DNA from: Melieria omissa
Lineage: Eukaryota > Arthropoda > Insecta > Diptera > Ulidiidae
Length of the DNA stretch: 64,000 nucleotides
Direction of reading: 5' to 3'
NCBI GenBank assembly: GCA_963971225.1
Contig: OZ020269.1
Location: forward strand, 11,928,701-11,992,700
Positions 33,286-44,699 of this stretch are shown piece by piece; within the stretch, counting starts at the first letter, position 1, and every line of letters begins with the position of its first letter. A program made the position numbers and the translations under genes. A model generated the notes under the pieces. That model searched no databases. It saw nothing but the letters and a program-made list of their open reading frames with translations, and was not told the origin of the DNA.

Positions 33286-35394
33286 TTCGAATTAGAAGTA
33301 TTGTATTTTTGGTTTTTTTACACACATTTATATATATTGAATACAAGCCGAGATTACCAGCGATCGAAACCATCCAATTCGTTACCTACTCAAGCATACA
33401 ATTAACATCACTCATACGCCCCATATGCCGCGTAAAGGAAGTTTGCCAGTTTGTGGCACGCTTCACTCAAAGCCAACACGCAGCAATGGCTACGCAAGCA
33501 AAACAAGATGGCGCCAACACGCAAATACAGAGACAACTATAGATACGCTTTAACGCTCGCGCATCGTCACGCCAGCAGACGACACGCGTGACAAACGCTC
33601 ACAACCCATTCCAACACATTCGACATCTTTCGTTTCCGTAAGAGTGTCAATTGTAGCGCTTCAGTAGACTCGAATGCTGACTGGCATGTATTGCATGGAA
33701 TTGTCACACTTACCAGCACACACACACACACACACATATAACATATAACCTGTATTGCTACTATCAATAAAAACAACTCCAGGTAGCAAAAAATTAATAA
33801 AACTAAACTAAAAGCCAAACTAAAATGAACGCAAATTTTTGTCTACTACGCACGTAAATACTTGCGTGTATTTTTATTTGCGGTTATATGTGATTATATA
33901 TGGAAGTCCGTATGCACGTGTGTGTGTGTATGCACAAATACATGTAGAAAATTAGAAAAATATAGCAACATCGCAAGCGTCAATGTCAACAAAGCTGACA
34001 GCAAAACAAATAGACGAAAAAACCAAAATTGTAAACAAATGACAGCAAACAGTGTGAGCAGCGCCTGTCTCAGCGGCATCGAAAACAACAACAACAACAG
34101 CAGCAGCATTACACATCATTGAACGGCATTGGCTACAACAATGCCAACACCTCTCTTACGCGCCACCTCGGCTCTCGGCAGCGCCGACACAGGTGTGCAG
34201 GAGTGCGCTCGTTGAAATTAGTTACGTGACATGCTTCATATTTTCACACGCAAACGCCCGTCAAGCGCCTTGCTGCCGTCGCTGCCACCACCCTTGCTGC
34301 ATGCTGCCGCATGTAAGTCACGTTGGCAATTACTTTGGATGGCACTAATTACATGCAATGTGTATGCAGTCGGCACCCGCACTCCCCGCAACACGTGTCG
34401 CTTTATGTGTTTATATATACATATTTCTCTGTGCGTGTGCATGTGTGTGTGTGAGTGCGGTTGTCTTTATATCACATTGCGGTTAGTTTATGACATGTCC
34501 TTGCAGCACAACACTGCGACCGCGTGGTCCGTCTGTCCGCTTGTCGTAAAGTGTTGCTTTGCGGGCAATTCCCATAAAACCAAAAGTATGCCAATTTTTC
34601 CGCACAACAAATCACACAACACGATGCAACATTGTTGCTGCCTGACGTTACCTGACATGCTGCTGGTTGTTGGTTAAATGATTTTTATGCATTGCAAGTT
34701 TGTGTCTGCAGTGATTTTAAAATCGTTGGCATCAACAAAATTTTTAGGAGGGAAGTTTGAAGTGTAATTGAAGCTTCTAAAGTCAGAAGCAGTGCTCAGT
34801 GGATTTGAAGCCTTGCAAAAATACTTTTTTGTTTAATATTTTAATAAATAAAAAAATAAATTGGATTTAAATAAATTTGGATTTTTAATGTGCATATACA
34901 AAAAAGATTTTTATATAGAAAAATATTTTAGCATATTTTCTTCAAATAATGTTTCTGTTTTAGTAAAATATTTTTGAGGACGTGTTACTGACGATTTTGC
35001 TACATTTTTATGTCAATGACATACAATTGGTTTGCTCATATTTATTTTGAATGCATTCATTTTAATTTGAAGTTCTTTAGGTCAGCTTCAAACCAACGTA
35101 TTCTAGGGGACTTGGAAAAAATTGAATCCTTAGAATAGCAATCTTCAAATAATTTTGATTCAAAGTAATGAATGAAAGTGCTTGTAATTTTCTGTGAAAT
35201 TGTATGGATTTTTCTAGAACATAAATTCAGATAAATCAATAATATTTTTATTTGTATGCTTAAACCCTTATGAGCCTCCCAGACTTGTCAGTTTTTTTAA
35301 TTTTCTGTATGGGAAAAGGGAATTTGCCTGGTCCTAGTAATGACCAAAAGGATGATTTCAGAATTTGTGAACATCCAATATAATTTTCTAACCT
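33286..35394. other. Non-coding stretch with microsatellites
   Basis: No gene. (CA)n occurs at about 33,716-33,736, (CAA)n at about 34,085-34,100 and (GT)n at about 34,440-34,452. A reverse-oriented GGGGCGTATGAGT motif lies at 33,399-33,422. A 148-codon open frame at 34,231-34,677 has no recognisable domain. Confidence 0.5.
33399..33422 (-). repeat. GGGGCGTATGAGTGATGTTA motif, single copy 3
   Basis: On the minus strand: GGGGCGTATGAGTGATGTTA, then ATTG. It shares the GGGGCGTATGA core and a following TTAA/GTTAAT-type tract with the copies at 28,488 and 30,161. Confidence 0.5.
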
Positions 35395-35677
35395 CCAACT
35401 TTCAACATCAACTCACTCTTGCAACGCGAAAACCAGACAAGACGACGGCTAAAAAGGAATCGACCATGTGACCTATTGTCCCTAAACTAAAAATCTGTTA
35501 CCTAAATATTAAGAAACAATTGTAAATTCCAATCCTGACTGTATCGCTCTAGGCACTGGCCTTATTGTGATGTTTTTATTGATCTTCCTACCTAAATGTT
35601 TAACCAAATACTTGATGTCAACGACAGTTGTATAAATAAATGGGAAATAAAAAAAACAAAAAAAAAAAAAAAAAAAC
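35395..35677 (+). pseudogene. Probable 3' end of a poly(A) retroelement
   Basis: A non-coding block ends in AATAAATGGGAAATAAA and then an interrupted A-run (35,648-35,676), as expected for a poly(A)-tailed LINE or processed transcript. No coding domain is visible upstream and I could not define a target-site duplication. It could be a Jockey-like LINE 3' UTR or an unrelated retrocopy. Confidence 0.45.
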
Positions 35678-35716
35678 TTTCATAGCATGAGAATATTTCT
35701 ACTGAGAGTAGAAATA

Positions 35717-36000
35717 GGCTTGGTTAACCAGCCCAGCGAGTAGCATACTGACTTTTCATACCACAGGTCCTAGATTCGATTTCCAGCTCGGACTGGTGAA
35801 ACACTCATCTACTTTTATTGCTCACTGTTCATAAGAAGTGGATGGGAGGTAATGGCAAAAACCTACAAGTGTGGAAGAAAAACTGCCAACTGGTAACAAT
35901 TGTTCGAAATCAACATTAAACTGAAGATTCCCTCTCCTTTCCTCATACATTAGAAATTTGTGTCACATTTCTAAAGGGTGAAATTTATGATATCACAACG
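35717..36000 (+). repeat. tRNA-derived SINE, degraded copy
   Basis: The head has an A-box-like region (AACCAGCCCAGCGAGTAGCA), CTTTTCATACCACAGG and B-box AGATTCGATTTCC, then GGACTGGTGAAACACTCATC. The body matches the 40,954 copy: CTACTTTTATTGCTC, AATGGCAAAAACCTACAAGT, AAAAACTGCCAA, CCCTCTCCTTTCC, GGGTGAAATTTATGATATCA. It stops at CACAACG without the CCTAA tail. Confidence 0.8.
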
Positions 36001-36236
36001 TGTGTTTATAAATCATTTAACAATTTTTAAGCATCAAACATGCACTTTTAAGCTTTTCCCTTTTTATTCATTGCCTTTAGGAGCATAGAGTCTCAATAAA
36101 GTCTTATGTCAGTTACTCAATGAAGCGAATTGTACATTTTACCAGGGTGAATGATTTCTAATCATCAAATGGCTGACCATTGTTCTTTAGGAGAGACAAC
36201 TGCATATGGTTAGCGTTTTAACTAAGTTTTACAGTC

Positions 36237-36410
36237 AAATTTCTATAACTCGAATCACCAGTATCCAAAAAAAACTTTGACTTATGGAGACTTCGAATAA
36301 TAGAACTGTATGGAGTTTGCTCTCTAAACGCTATTGCCACTCGGTTTAGTTTGAGTTATAGAAAATTCGAGTTACAAAAGTTCGAGTTATAGAAGTTCGA
36401 GTTCGAGTAG
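36237..36410. repeat. Inverted repeat, CGAGTTATAGA-type
   Basis: TTTCTATAACTCGAA at 36,239 is inverted as TTCGAGTTATAGAA near 36,381, with extra copies TTTGAGTTATAGAAA (36,349) and TTCGAGTTACAAAA (36,367). It is likely a small MITE or the end of a DNA transposon. Confidence 0.5.
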
Positions 36411-38577
36411 AAAGATCTTCTGTGCTTTCGTTGATTTATCCGTTGCTGATATTTAGGCAGAAAAATTGGATGCATAAGACAAAGGGTTGGTGTCTTCAAC
36501 TAGTTCTGTGCCATTCTTTATTAGTCTATACTGGCACTTTTGCTTGTGTTGTTGTTGTTCCGTTTGTGCAACGACTGGAAAGGAGGAACTGATTCCGAGT
36601 ATGCAACTTGTCACATGCTGATAGATTTGGTAATGTTCATGTGTTGTTGTTGTTGCTGTTTATGGGAATCAATAACAAAACAGACAAATTAGGAGAATTT
36701 TTTAAAAGTGCGAAGCCAGGGCAGCACAGTGTCTAAATGATAGTTCTTCTTCTTATATTTTGTAGGGTTAAACCTTGTTTTATTCACAACAACAGAGACA
36801 AATGTAAATATTGCATATATGTAATACATAGAATACATAAAAACGCTCATGACTTTTGCTGCCTTTCGCTGTCGAATGTTTATTTTTGCTATTCGAAAGA
36901 AATTTATATTAATTGAACAAATAAATATAAAAATAAATTAAACTGTATGTGGCAAGCAAGCAATTCGGAGCTGGAAAGGTTGATCCAATATTTGCCAAAT
37001 ATTTTTACTCTTTTCAAAAAACAGCAAAATTATTCCTAAATTGAATTTTTCTTTTTTTACTGACAGCATGGCAAACCAACTCCAACTATTTCCATTTTGT
37101 TGTATACGAATTTAGTTTTTACTATATTTTTATACATTTTATATTATTTTATTTATTTTTTATTTTATTTGCCTGCAAAGTGTCAAAACAAAATTCAATT
37201 TTACACACAATTTCACACATTAATTTGGCAAGGGTAATGAAAGGGAGCGTGGGGGTGGGGCGAAAATGCAATCGCTTGCACTCTTGCCAAAACTAATTGG
37301 CCTTGTCAAACAATAGCAACAACAACAACAATTGCAAATAACGCCAAAGCAAACGTAGTCCTGGCTTCGGCCTCATGTGAACATTTCAAGGACACCGCCG
37401 CTTTAATTAAGTTTTCAGGTGGGTGCTTTGTTAGCAAAAGCACATGAACAGGTATTAAAAGGAAGGTAAAGAGAAAGAAGAGGAAGAATCCTGTGTGTTT
37501 GGGATTCCTGAATGAGAGCGCATATGTGTATGTGTGTGTGTTTGACAGCATACGCGCTTTCCTAATACTGATAATTGCCATAGACAACAACCGCAACAAG
37601 CGGTGGCTTCAGCAGCAGCAACAACAACAACACGTTCAAAAAAGCAACAAAAACACCAACGCTAATGTCTATGACAAAAACAACAACAAACTTTGTGCAT
37701 CAACCGCACATACACACACACACACAGCAAGCTTACAAATTGTCGCCTTGCTTTTGTCATTTTCAAGTGTACTTCTTCGTTTTGATTCGCAGCCTGCAAG
37801 TGTATTTCAATTGCTCAACACATTGGCATGCAAAATGTTGCATTCCATACAGTGCCAGCAGTTGCAGCAGTACCAGCAACAACAACAACAAGTAAAAGCA
37901 AGATGCGGCAACAACCGCTTTCAGGCAAAAAGCAGCACGCAACGAGAAGCACGCCAACAACAAACATTGCCTTAGATCAAAACGTTTACTTGTTGTTGTT
38001 CTTCTTGTTGCTGTGCATTTAACTAGAAAACCTGCTAAATTGCTGCACCACACAGCGATCGGCTACATATATGTGTGTGTGTTCTAATGCCGCTTTGCTC
38101 GAAAATGTTTCGTAATGGAAAAAGCACCACAAACAATGCCGACAATTTTGATGAAAATCTTCCGTATTTGCATTGAATGGCCTTGCAATTAAAAGTGCGC
38201 CTACAAGTATGCCAACAAATATACACATACACACATACAGTACTCAGCCAGAAGTAACGACGTAAATTGCAAGCAAATATTTTGTGGCATACTTTTAGGC
38301 GCATACAATTACAATGGAGTCGAAAAAACCAAAATTGTAGAGGATTGTTGAATTTTGAGCGACATTTGTATGTAATGAAAAACGAAAACCATTGCTTGCC
38401 ACAATGCCGCCAGGCTGACATATGTTGGAATTTGTTAAAATATGAAATCGAAATAACGAATTCCAAACAGAAATATTACATTTATTTGCATGTTAAAATT
38501 TTCATATTTACATATATAAACAGAAATTAAAAACAAAAATATTTGGTCACAAGGACTGCGTTGAAAAAAATTGGTGT
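36411..38577. other. Non-coding stretch with trinucleotide repeats
   Basis: No gene supported. (CAA)n/(CAG)n occurs at about 37,312-37,330, 37,610-37,632 and 37,876-37,892. These give Gln-rich (plus) or Leu/Cys-rich (minus) open frames such as 37,493-37,975, which I attribute to composition. Confidence 0.5.
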
Positions 38578-39040
38578 CAAATTTCGTTTCACACTAAGTT
38601 TCCGTAAAGTTAAAAAATTTTTAATATTTTTTTTAAAATTTTATTATTTCAAAATTAACTTAAAATGAGAAATTGAAGGAAGAAAAAAAAGTAAGTGAAT
38701 TTTAGAAATAAATAAAATTTTTAATTCTGCAAAGTCCAAATCATGTAGCGTTCACACTAAACAAATGGTTTTCATATTTCGGTTCACATTAAGTTTTTTA
38801 AAGAAGAAAAGAAGAAGAAAAACTTTTTTACTGGCATATTTCGGTTCACATTATGTTTTCGTAGTACTGAAGTTCTTAAATATTTTTTTAATGTAAATAT
38901 TCAAAAATAATTTAGACAGAGAAATTGAAAGAAGAAAAGAAGAATTAGAAGATTAGATTAAACTTCTTTTTTTTTTTAAAAAGTTTAATTCCAAAAAAAG
39001 TTTAATTCTGCAAAAATTCAAAATCATTTTCACACTAAAA
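38578..39040. repeat. Two diverged direct copies of a ~190-bp AT-rich unit
   Basis: Each copy starts TTTCG-TTCACA-TAAGTTT (38,582 and 38,840), continues through GAGAAATTGAARGAAGAAAA, then TTTAATTCTGCAAA, and ends TTTCACACTAAA-like (38,752 and 39,027). A further TTTCGGTTCACATTAAG lies between them at 38,778. Confidence 0.6.
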
Positions 39041-39131
39041 AATTTATTTTTATAAAAAAATAAAAAAAAAAATTCAAAATTAAAAATTCTTAAAGCATTT
39101 TTTGCAAGTTATCCAGTTCTGCGTGTTGAAA

Positions 39132-39171
39132 CCGCCGACGAAGAGAATCTAATTGATCTCTGAGTCGGCGG
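39132..39171. other. GC-rich hairpin with tandem G-A mismatches
   Basis: CCGCCGAC (39,132-39,139) pairs with GTCGGCGG (39,164-39,171). GA faces GA; then AGAG (39,142-39,145) pairs with CTCT (39,158-39,161), closing a 12-nt loop. It stands out in very AT-rich surroundings. Function unknown. Confidence 0.5.
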
Positions 39172-40735
39172 CTCACGTTCCCTCCCACACACACGCACAT
39201 ACGCAATTCATCCACACACCCACACGCACGCATTCACACCAACATCGGTTCTATCTCTATCATTTACCCGCTGTTTTCACTCTAAGCGATCGAACGCAAA
39301 ATAAAGTCACTCCCGTTTATACCCCAAAACCTCCGCCGCCTATTTTTATTTCGTCGGTCACTGCGGTAAGAAACACTGCGAATGGAACGGAATGCAAACC
39401 TAAATAAAAATGTTGCTCGAAATATGTGAAGCGAAAAATCTGCTGAGCTGTGCCTTTAAAATTCTCTGCGTGTCCCCTTTTGATTTTTTTTGCTATTTTA
39501 TTATTTTTTAATTTTTGTAAAAAATCTCATAGCATTGATCGACGGAATTCCTATCTAAGAAATATAAAGTTCTTCCTTTAATCTTCTTGGAGCTACTGCC
39601 TCTCTAAAGCCACAAAACGTGCACAAATGTAACTGAATAGAAACAGACGAGCCAAGTACAGTCAAGCATGCAATACACACAAACATTTTGTGGCCAAAAA
39701 TTCACACAATAATCCCAAGCACTACAATCCCCTCTCCCCACTCCCGCAGCGTACACATGCACCCAAAGCACACACACGCTGATGAAAAGCTGCCTTCGCT
39801 TCACTCAATTTGCGTCTGAGATGTGGGTCAACTTCGACAAAAGGAGCGTCGAGAAAATTGGTAAACAAACGAATGCCAAATTTGAGCGAAAGGAACGCAA
39901 CGCTGCAAATAGCAACAAACCGAGTGAAACGAAAACGCTGGCTCAAGCAAGACAAGACCAGCAAATACAGTAACTAGCAACAACAACAACAAATAATAGC
40001 AAACAATGGCAAAGAACAAAGCGAAGAATACCTTTTGGCCCAAATGCTTTTGCCCAAAAACTACTACAAACAGCCAAGACGTCGTCTGTTGTCGAGCTGG
40101 TCGTTGCTTATTTTTTCGGCATTATTGCCGCTCTTGGCTGCATTGTTGTTTAGTCGCATTTGTGTGGCCAGTGTTTGACTGCTGCGGCTGCTTTCAATGT
40201 TCGAGTTGCAGCTTTGTACAGCAGCAACAACAATCGATGGCGAATGTGGGGAAAAATGCACCAAGATTGAAATAAATGCATGTCGGTCGTTATGGTGAGT
40301 GGCTTTCTGACTTTGGCAATGCTCTTTAAACAACAACAACAACATTAGTAAAGCACTCGTACTGCTTGTGGGAAAAGCGCAGACATGTCATGGCAAAAGC
40401 CTTAAGTGCAAACAGCAAAGCGAAGAGCGAATTACGTTGCATGCTTAAGAAATTCTCAAGTTTTCGCTGTAACTGTGATGCCACGAATACTTTTGTCGTA
40501 AGAGTCGTGTATAGTAGAATATGTGAGTATCACAAAGAGTTTTTAGTGTACCAGGATAATTAAGATGTGACACCTAAAATATGGCGAAGATAGTAAAAAT
40601 TCTTTATAAATTCTTTATATGTATGTCTGACCTATTTATCGTGAAAGACCTAAACAATTGATATCATTACATCTTCACACAATCTTCACTATGTAGTTTT
40701 CCGTATAATTATTTGTTTTATGCTTCGCTAGTAAT
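39172..40735. other. Non-coding stretch, no gene seen
   Basis: Contains (CA)n near 39,187-39,235 and (CAA)n near 39,975-39,990 and 40,329-40,344. No domain-bearing open frame. Confidence 0.5.
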
Positions 40736-40953
40736 CCGCAAGCAGCAGACTTTAGCAGTTCTCCAGCCTTCATTTTCTTTCCACTTCTACTTCAGCTGTC
40801 TTTCGTTTTTCGACTTCACACTTTCATTTTCCTCTACAACGACTGTTATTCATTAAATTCTCTTAATTTCCATTATCTTCTTCCTCTTCCCTATCGTGTT
40901 TGCAGTCCTCTCTTTGTTTTCAATTCCTTCTTCATCCTCTTAGTTCTTTTCAT

Positions 40954-41352
40954 GCCGGCCTCGGTAGTCAAGCGGGTAGCGCGCTGGCTTCTCATACCAA
41001 AGGCTCCAGGTTCGATTCCTGGCTTGGGCTGGTGAACAACTCATCTACTTCTATCGCTATCCACATGAAGGGAATGGGAATTACAAGAATCGCACAAGTG
41101 CGCTCTTGGCAGACAATGGCAAAACCTCCAAGTGTGAACGAAAAACTGCCAATCGCCGTTCGGATTCGGCGTTAAACTGTAGGTCCCCCCTCCCCTTTCC
41201 CCATCCGGTTGAAATGTGTGCTGTAACATATGTTGGCAAAACAGTGTTGCATACACAGTTCAAAAACGGGTGAAATACGTGGTATCACAATGGGCCTTTC
41301 AGGCCTCCGAGTGTGTCTCTTATAGAGGCAGCCACCGCAACCTAACCTAACC
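40954..41352 (+). mobile_element. Complete tRNA-derived SINE with 13-bp TSD
   Basis: Flanked by perfect direct repeats TAGTTCTTTTCAT (40,941-40,953 and 41,353-41,365). The head is tRNA-like with A-box-like GGTAGTCAAGCGGGTAG and B-box GGTTCGATTCC, and an anticodon-loop-like CTTCTCATACC that recalls a tRNA-Met ancestor (tentative). The 3' region CACAATGGGCC...GGCCTCCGAGTG and the tail (CCTAA)n match the LINE end at 5,337-5,417. Internal polymerase III transcription is expected. No protein is encoded. Confidence 0.9.
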
Positions 41353-42584
41353 TAGTTCTTTTCATCGTCTCCTTCTTCAAAATGATCATCGTATTCTCCG
41401 ACCTACTGCTCGTACCCATTTCCATTCTCGTCAACTTTCAAATCATCTCCCTAATCCTCATTCTCTCCGTCATTTCTTACCTCAAGTTTTATTTGCCCCC
41501 ATTTCATTTTTTTCAACATTGCTATTATCTTCTCCATCATCTTTCTCTTCCACTTTCTTTTACACCTCCAGATTCTGTTCGTATTCGTTATCATCTTCAC
41601 TATTTTCGTTCTCCTTCCTGTCGCATTGATAACTCTCATTTCTTTCCTCGTTATTCTAATATTACCCCACAGTCTTCCTGTTCTCTATTGTCTATCACCG
41701 TCCTGCTTTTATTTCCTATCCTTCTCCTTTCTTCTTCTATTCCATGCCCAACCCATTTTGTATTCTTTTCTACTTCCCCTCTTTTTTTACATATCTGATC
41801 CATGACCGTATCTTCCTATTTTACCATATATCCTCATACTCCTCCTCATCTAGTTCATATCTATTATCATGTTCCATACTCTCGTATTCTTTCATCTTCC
41901 CAATCCTCATCACTTAACATGTTGTTTTAATCTTCCCTCATAGCTCTTCTTTTCAAAATCGTATTTTCCATCCTGTCTTTTTGCCTATTCTTTCTACCTC
42001 CCCATTTTCTCCATATTTATCTTTTCCCCATCATCTTCCAAATCCTCAGCCTTTCCTCATTCTCCTGATCTTTCCCCATAGCCTTCCTTTCTGTCCCCAC
42101 AGCCTTCCTTTTCTCTATCATCTTTCCGTAACAGGACTCTTCCCCATCCTTTTTCTCTTTTTTTCTTCTTCTTTCCTATACCCACGTTCTTTCTCATCAC
42201 CATATTATTTGTTTGACCTCTTCTCTTCCCATACCCATTCTCTTCACCACACTTTTTTCCACTCCAGCCTTTTCATATCCATATTCGTCTTTTATAACCT
42301 CAAAAATCTTCTCAAACCTTATATCTTCTTCATTCTCTTAATGTTCCCCTATAGGGTACATTTCTAAATTTGTTTCTCTCTTACTTTCTCTTCGTCTTCT
42401 TCATTTCTTTTCCCTTTCATTCTTTTTTTCCCAATACCCAATCTTTTCCTTATTCACTTCTCTTTCCTCTTCTCTAACCCCTCATTTTTCCTTCACTGTA
42501 CCACTTGCGATTCTTCTAACTCTCTCTACTTCCTCTTCAAAATAAAATTTGCATTCCTTTTTTCTTCTTTACTCTCCTTTTATT

Positions 42585-42895
42585 TCATTTTATATTATTT
42601 TATATTATTTTATTTTATTTTATTTTATTTTATTTTATTTTTTATTTTTTAGTTTATTTCATTTTATTTTTTATTTTTTTATTTTGTTTCATTTTATTTT
42701 ATTTTATTTTATTTTTTATTTTTTTATTTTGTTTCATTTTATTTTATTTTATTTTATTTTATTTGATTTTATTTTAATTTATTTTGTTTTATTTTGTTTT
42801 ATTTTTATTTTATTTTTTTTTATTTTATTTTATTTTATTTTTATTGTTTTATATTATTTGATTTTATTATTTTATTTTATTTCATTTCTTTTCTC
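42585..42895 (+). repeat. (ATTTT)n pentanucleotide microsatellite
   Basis: About 310 bp of TATTTTATTTTATTTT with occasional CATTTT, GTTTT and T-expansion variants. The 162-codon Phe/Leu/Ile/Tyr frame across it is an artefact. Confidence 0.9.
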
Positions 42896-43030
42896 TTCCT
42901 TTTCTATAATTTTTCCCAACCCAACTCTTTTCTCTTTTGTTCACTGCATCTTTCACTCATCATCACACTTTCTCACAGCAGATATTTTCAAAGACAGCAA
43001 TTATTCCTCCTGCCCACACCTATGTAATCT

Positions 43031-44699
43031 CACCTAACCAATTACGCATCTAAAAAAAACCGCAACACAGATAAAAATAAAACAACTGCAACAACAAAAG
43101 CAACATCAACCAACAAGATAATTAGAGATAATCACGAAATATAAACTTGCACCTCAACCGACTCCATTAAAAGCAACACTCATAAATACATCGACAGTGA
43201 CACGCGCACACAGACAACATGCCTAAAAGTATGCTATGATTAGATACATAAACGTTATGCGCCACTATATTTACGCACACTGTCCTACCCTCCTGCCACC
43301 TGCCTCTCCTTCTCCTCTCAGTCAACCTCTCACCAACGTACACCAACGAAGATGCGCACACCAACCAGCAGACGCCGACACTTACTTAGGCACATTTTTT
43401 GTTAGACTTAGCTGGATTAACTTAATAAGCCTGCCGCACATGCCTCTGTGCTGAGCACCAAAAGCAATAACAACAACAACAACAACAATAAAAAACACAC
43501 AACCACCAATGTTCCAAGCAACATTCAGTCAATAAAATAAAATGGAAATTGCAAAAAAAAATTACTCTAATAAAATTAATAACAATTTCGCAGCAAGGCA
43601 ACACACTCGAACTCGGCGATTCTGTGTGCGTGTGTGTGTATGTGTGCCACTCAGTGTTTTTAGGAACGCTGAGTGGCTTTGAGGCGCTTACCAGGCGCTC
43701 GTTATTGTTGTTTTTTTCGTTAATTTTTGCATAAATACTGAACTTTGGAAAACTGAACTTTGGAAAACTGAACTTTGATGTGTTAAAAAAATTTGGCATT
43801 TAATAAAATCGAATATTTCTAAATTTCCCCAAAAACCGAATAGAATCAATAGCTCAAAACAACAACTTTAATGAATGCGAGCGCACAACAGCCACCACAA
43901 CAATGACTACTAATACACATACAAAAACAACAACCAAGAATATATTAAATAAAAATGTGCTCACAGCGCAGTAAAGCCGGCGAAAATCCTGAATAAAATG
44001 GATAAAAAGGATTCCATTAATATGATTAGGCAACGTGCAACGTGCTTTTTTACAATTTTTAATTTTTTATTTTTTGCTTTTTTACATTTATTTTCAAAAA
44101 TGTGTCGCTGTCGGCCGACGTGCGTGCGCGCATAAAGGCGACACAACAACAATGAAAAGAACTGCAAACACAGCAACACTAACAACCATCCGAACAGCGA
44201 AAACGCGAGGCAATTTTGCAAATCGTCTGCTATAAAAGAAGCAACAACAATAATGACAACAAACACAACAATAACAAAAAACAGCAAAACCAATCGCTAG
44301 AACAAGTAAGCGGGATTTCAGTTGGCCCCGATTGACCTCTCTGTGTTTTTTGCACTATTGCCACGCCCTTTCAACAGCCTACTTTTTATTTTATACATTT
44401 CCAATGCAAAATTAGGAAAGTCATCTTTTATTAGAAGTTGGATTATTTTTGTGAAATGAAATAAATAAAATTAAAAAATAAACATCCTCCTAAATGTTTT
44501 CCAAAAATTCTTTCGGTTACGAACTTTACTACAGTCAACTTGAAAATTATTGAATTTTCATATTTGATCAAATATTTCCATATGGCAACTCTATACAAAA
44601 GTTCTCTTTAGTTTTTAGTTGAAGGTTGCATAAACTTCATAAAAATGTAGTTCCTCAAATTCTTTGAAAGTTATGAAACTCACATAAAAACGGATAGTT
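43031..44699. other. Non-coding stretch, no gene seen
   Basis: AT-rich with (CAA)n at about 43,467-43,487, a (GTGT)n run near 43,626-43,644 and a triplicated GGAAAACTGAACTTT at about 43,732-43,780. No coding evidence. Confidence 0.5.

Larger units (their letters stand above)
40736..43030. repeat. Long pyrimidine-rich tract, interrupted by SINE
   Basis: Outside the SINE, this strand is dominated by C and T (TTCTTCC, TCTCC, CTTTTC motifs) for almost 1.9 kb and grades into the (ATTTT)n run. Open frames here (for example 41,382-41,798 and 41,981-42,367) are Ser/Phe/Leu/Pro-rich by composition and are not genes. Confidence 0.7.

Noticed and set aside
37493..37975. Gln-rich 160-codon frame
   Set aside because: Produced by (CAG/CAA)n repeats. 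Poly-Gln occurs in real fly proteins, but no flanking conserved domain or splice-supported structure is visible.
41382..42367. Two frames of 128-138 codons on the plus strand
   Set aside because: Composition follows the pyrimidine-rich tract; no start context, domain or amino-acid pattern beyond Ser/Phe/Leu/Pro.
42549..43037. 162-codon Phe/Leu/Ile/Tyr frame resembling a membrane protein
   Set aside because: It is the translation of the (ATTTT)n microsatellite.
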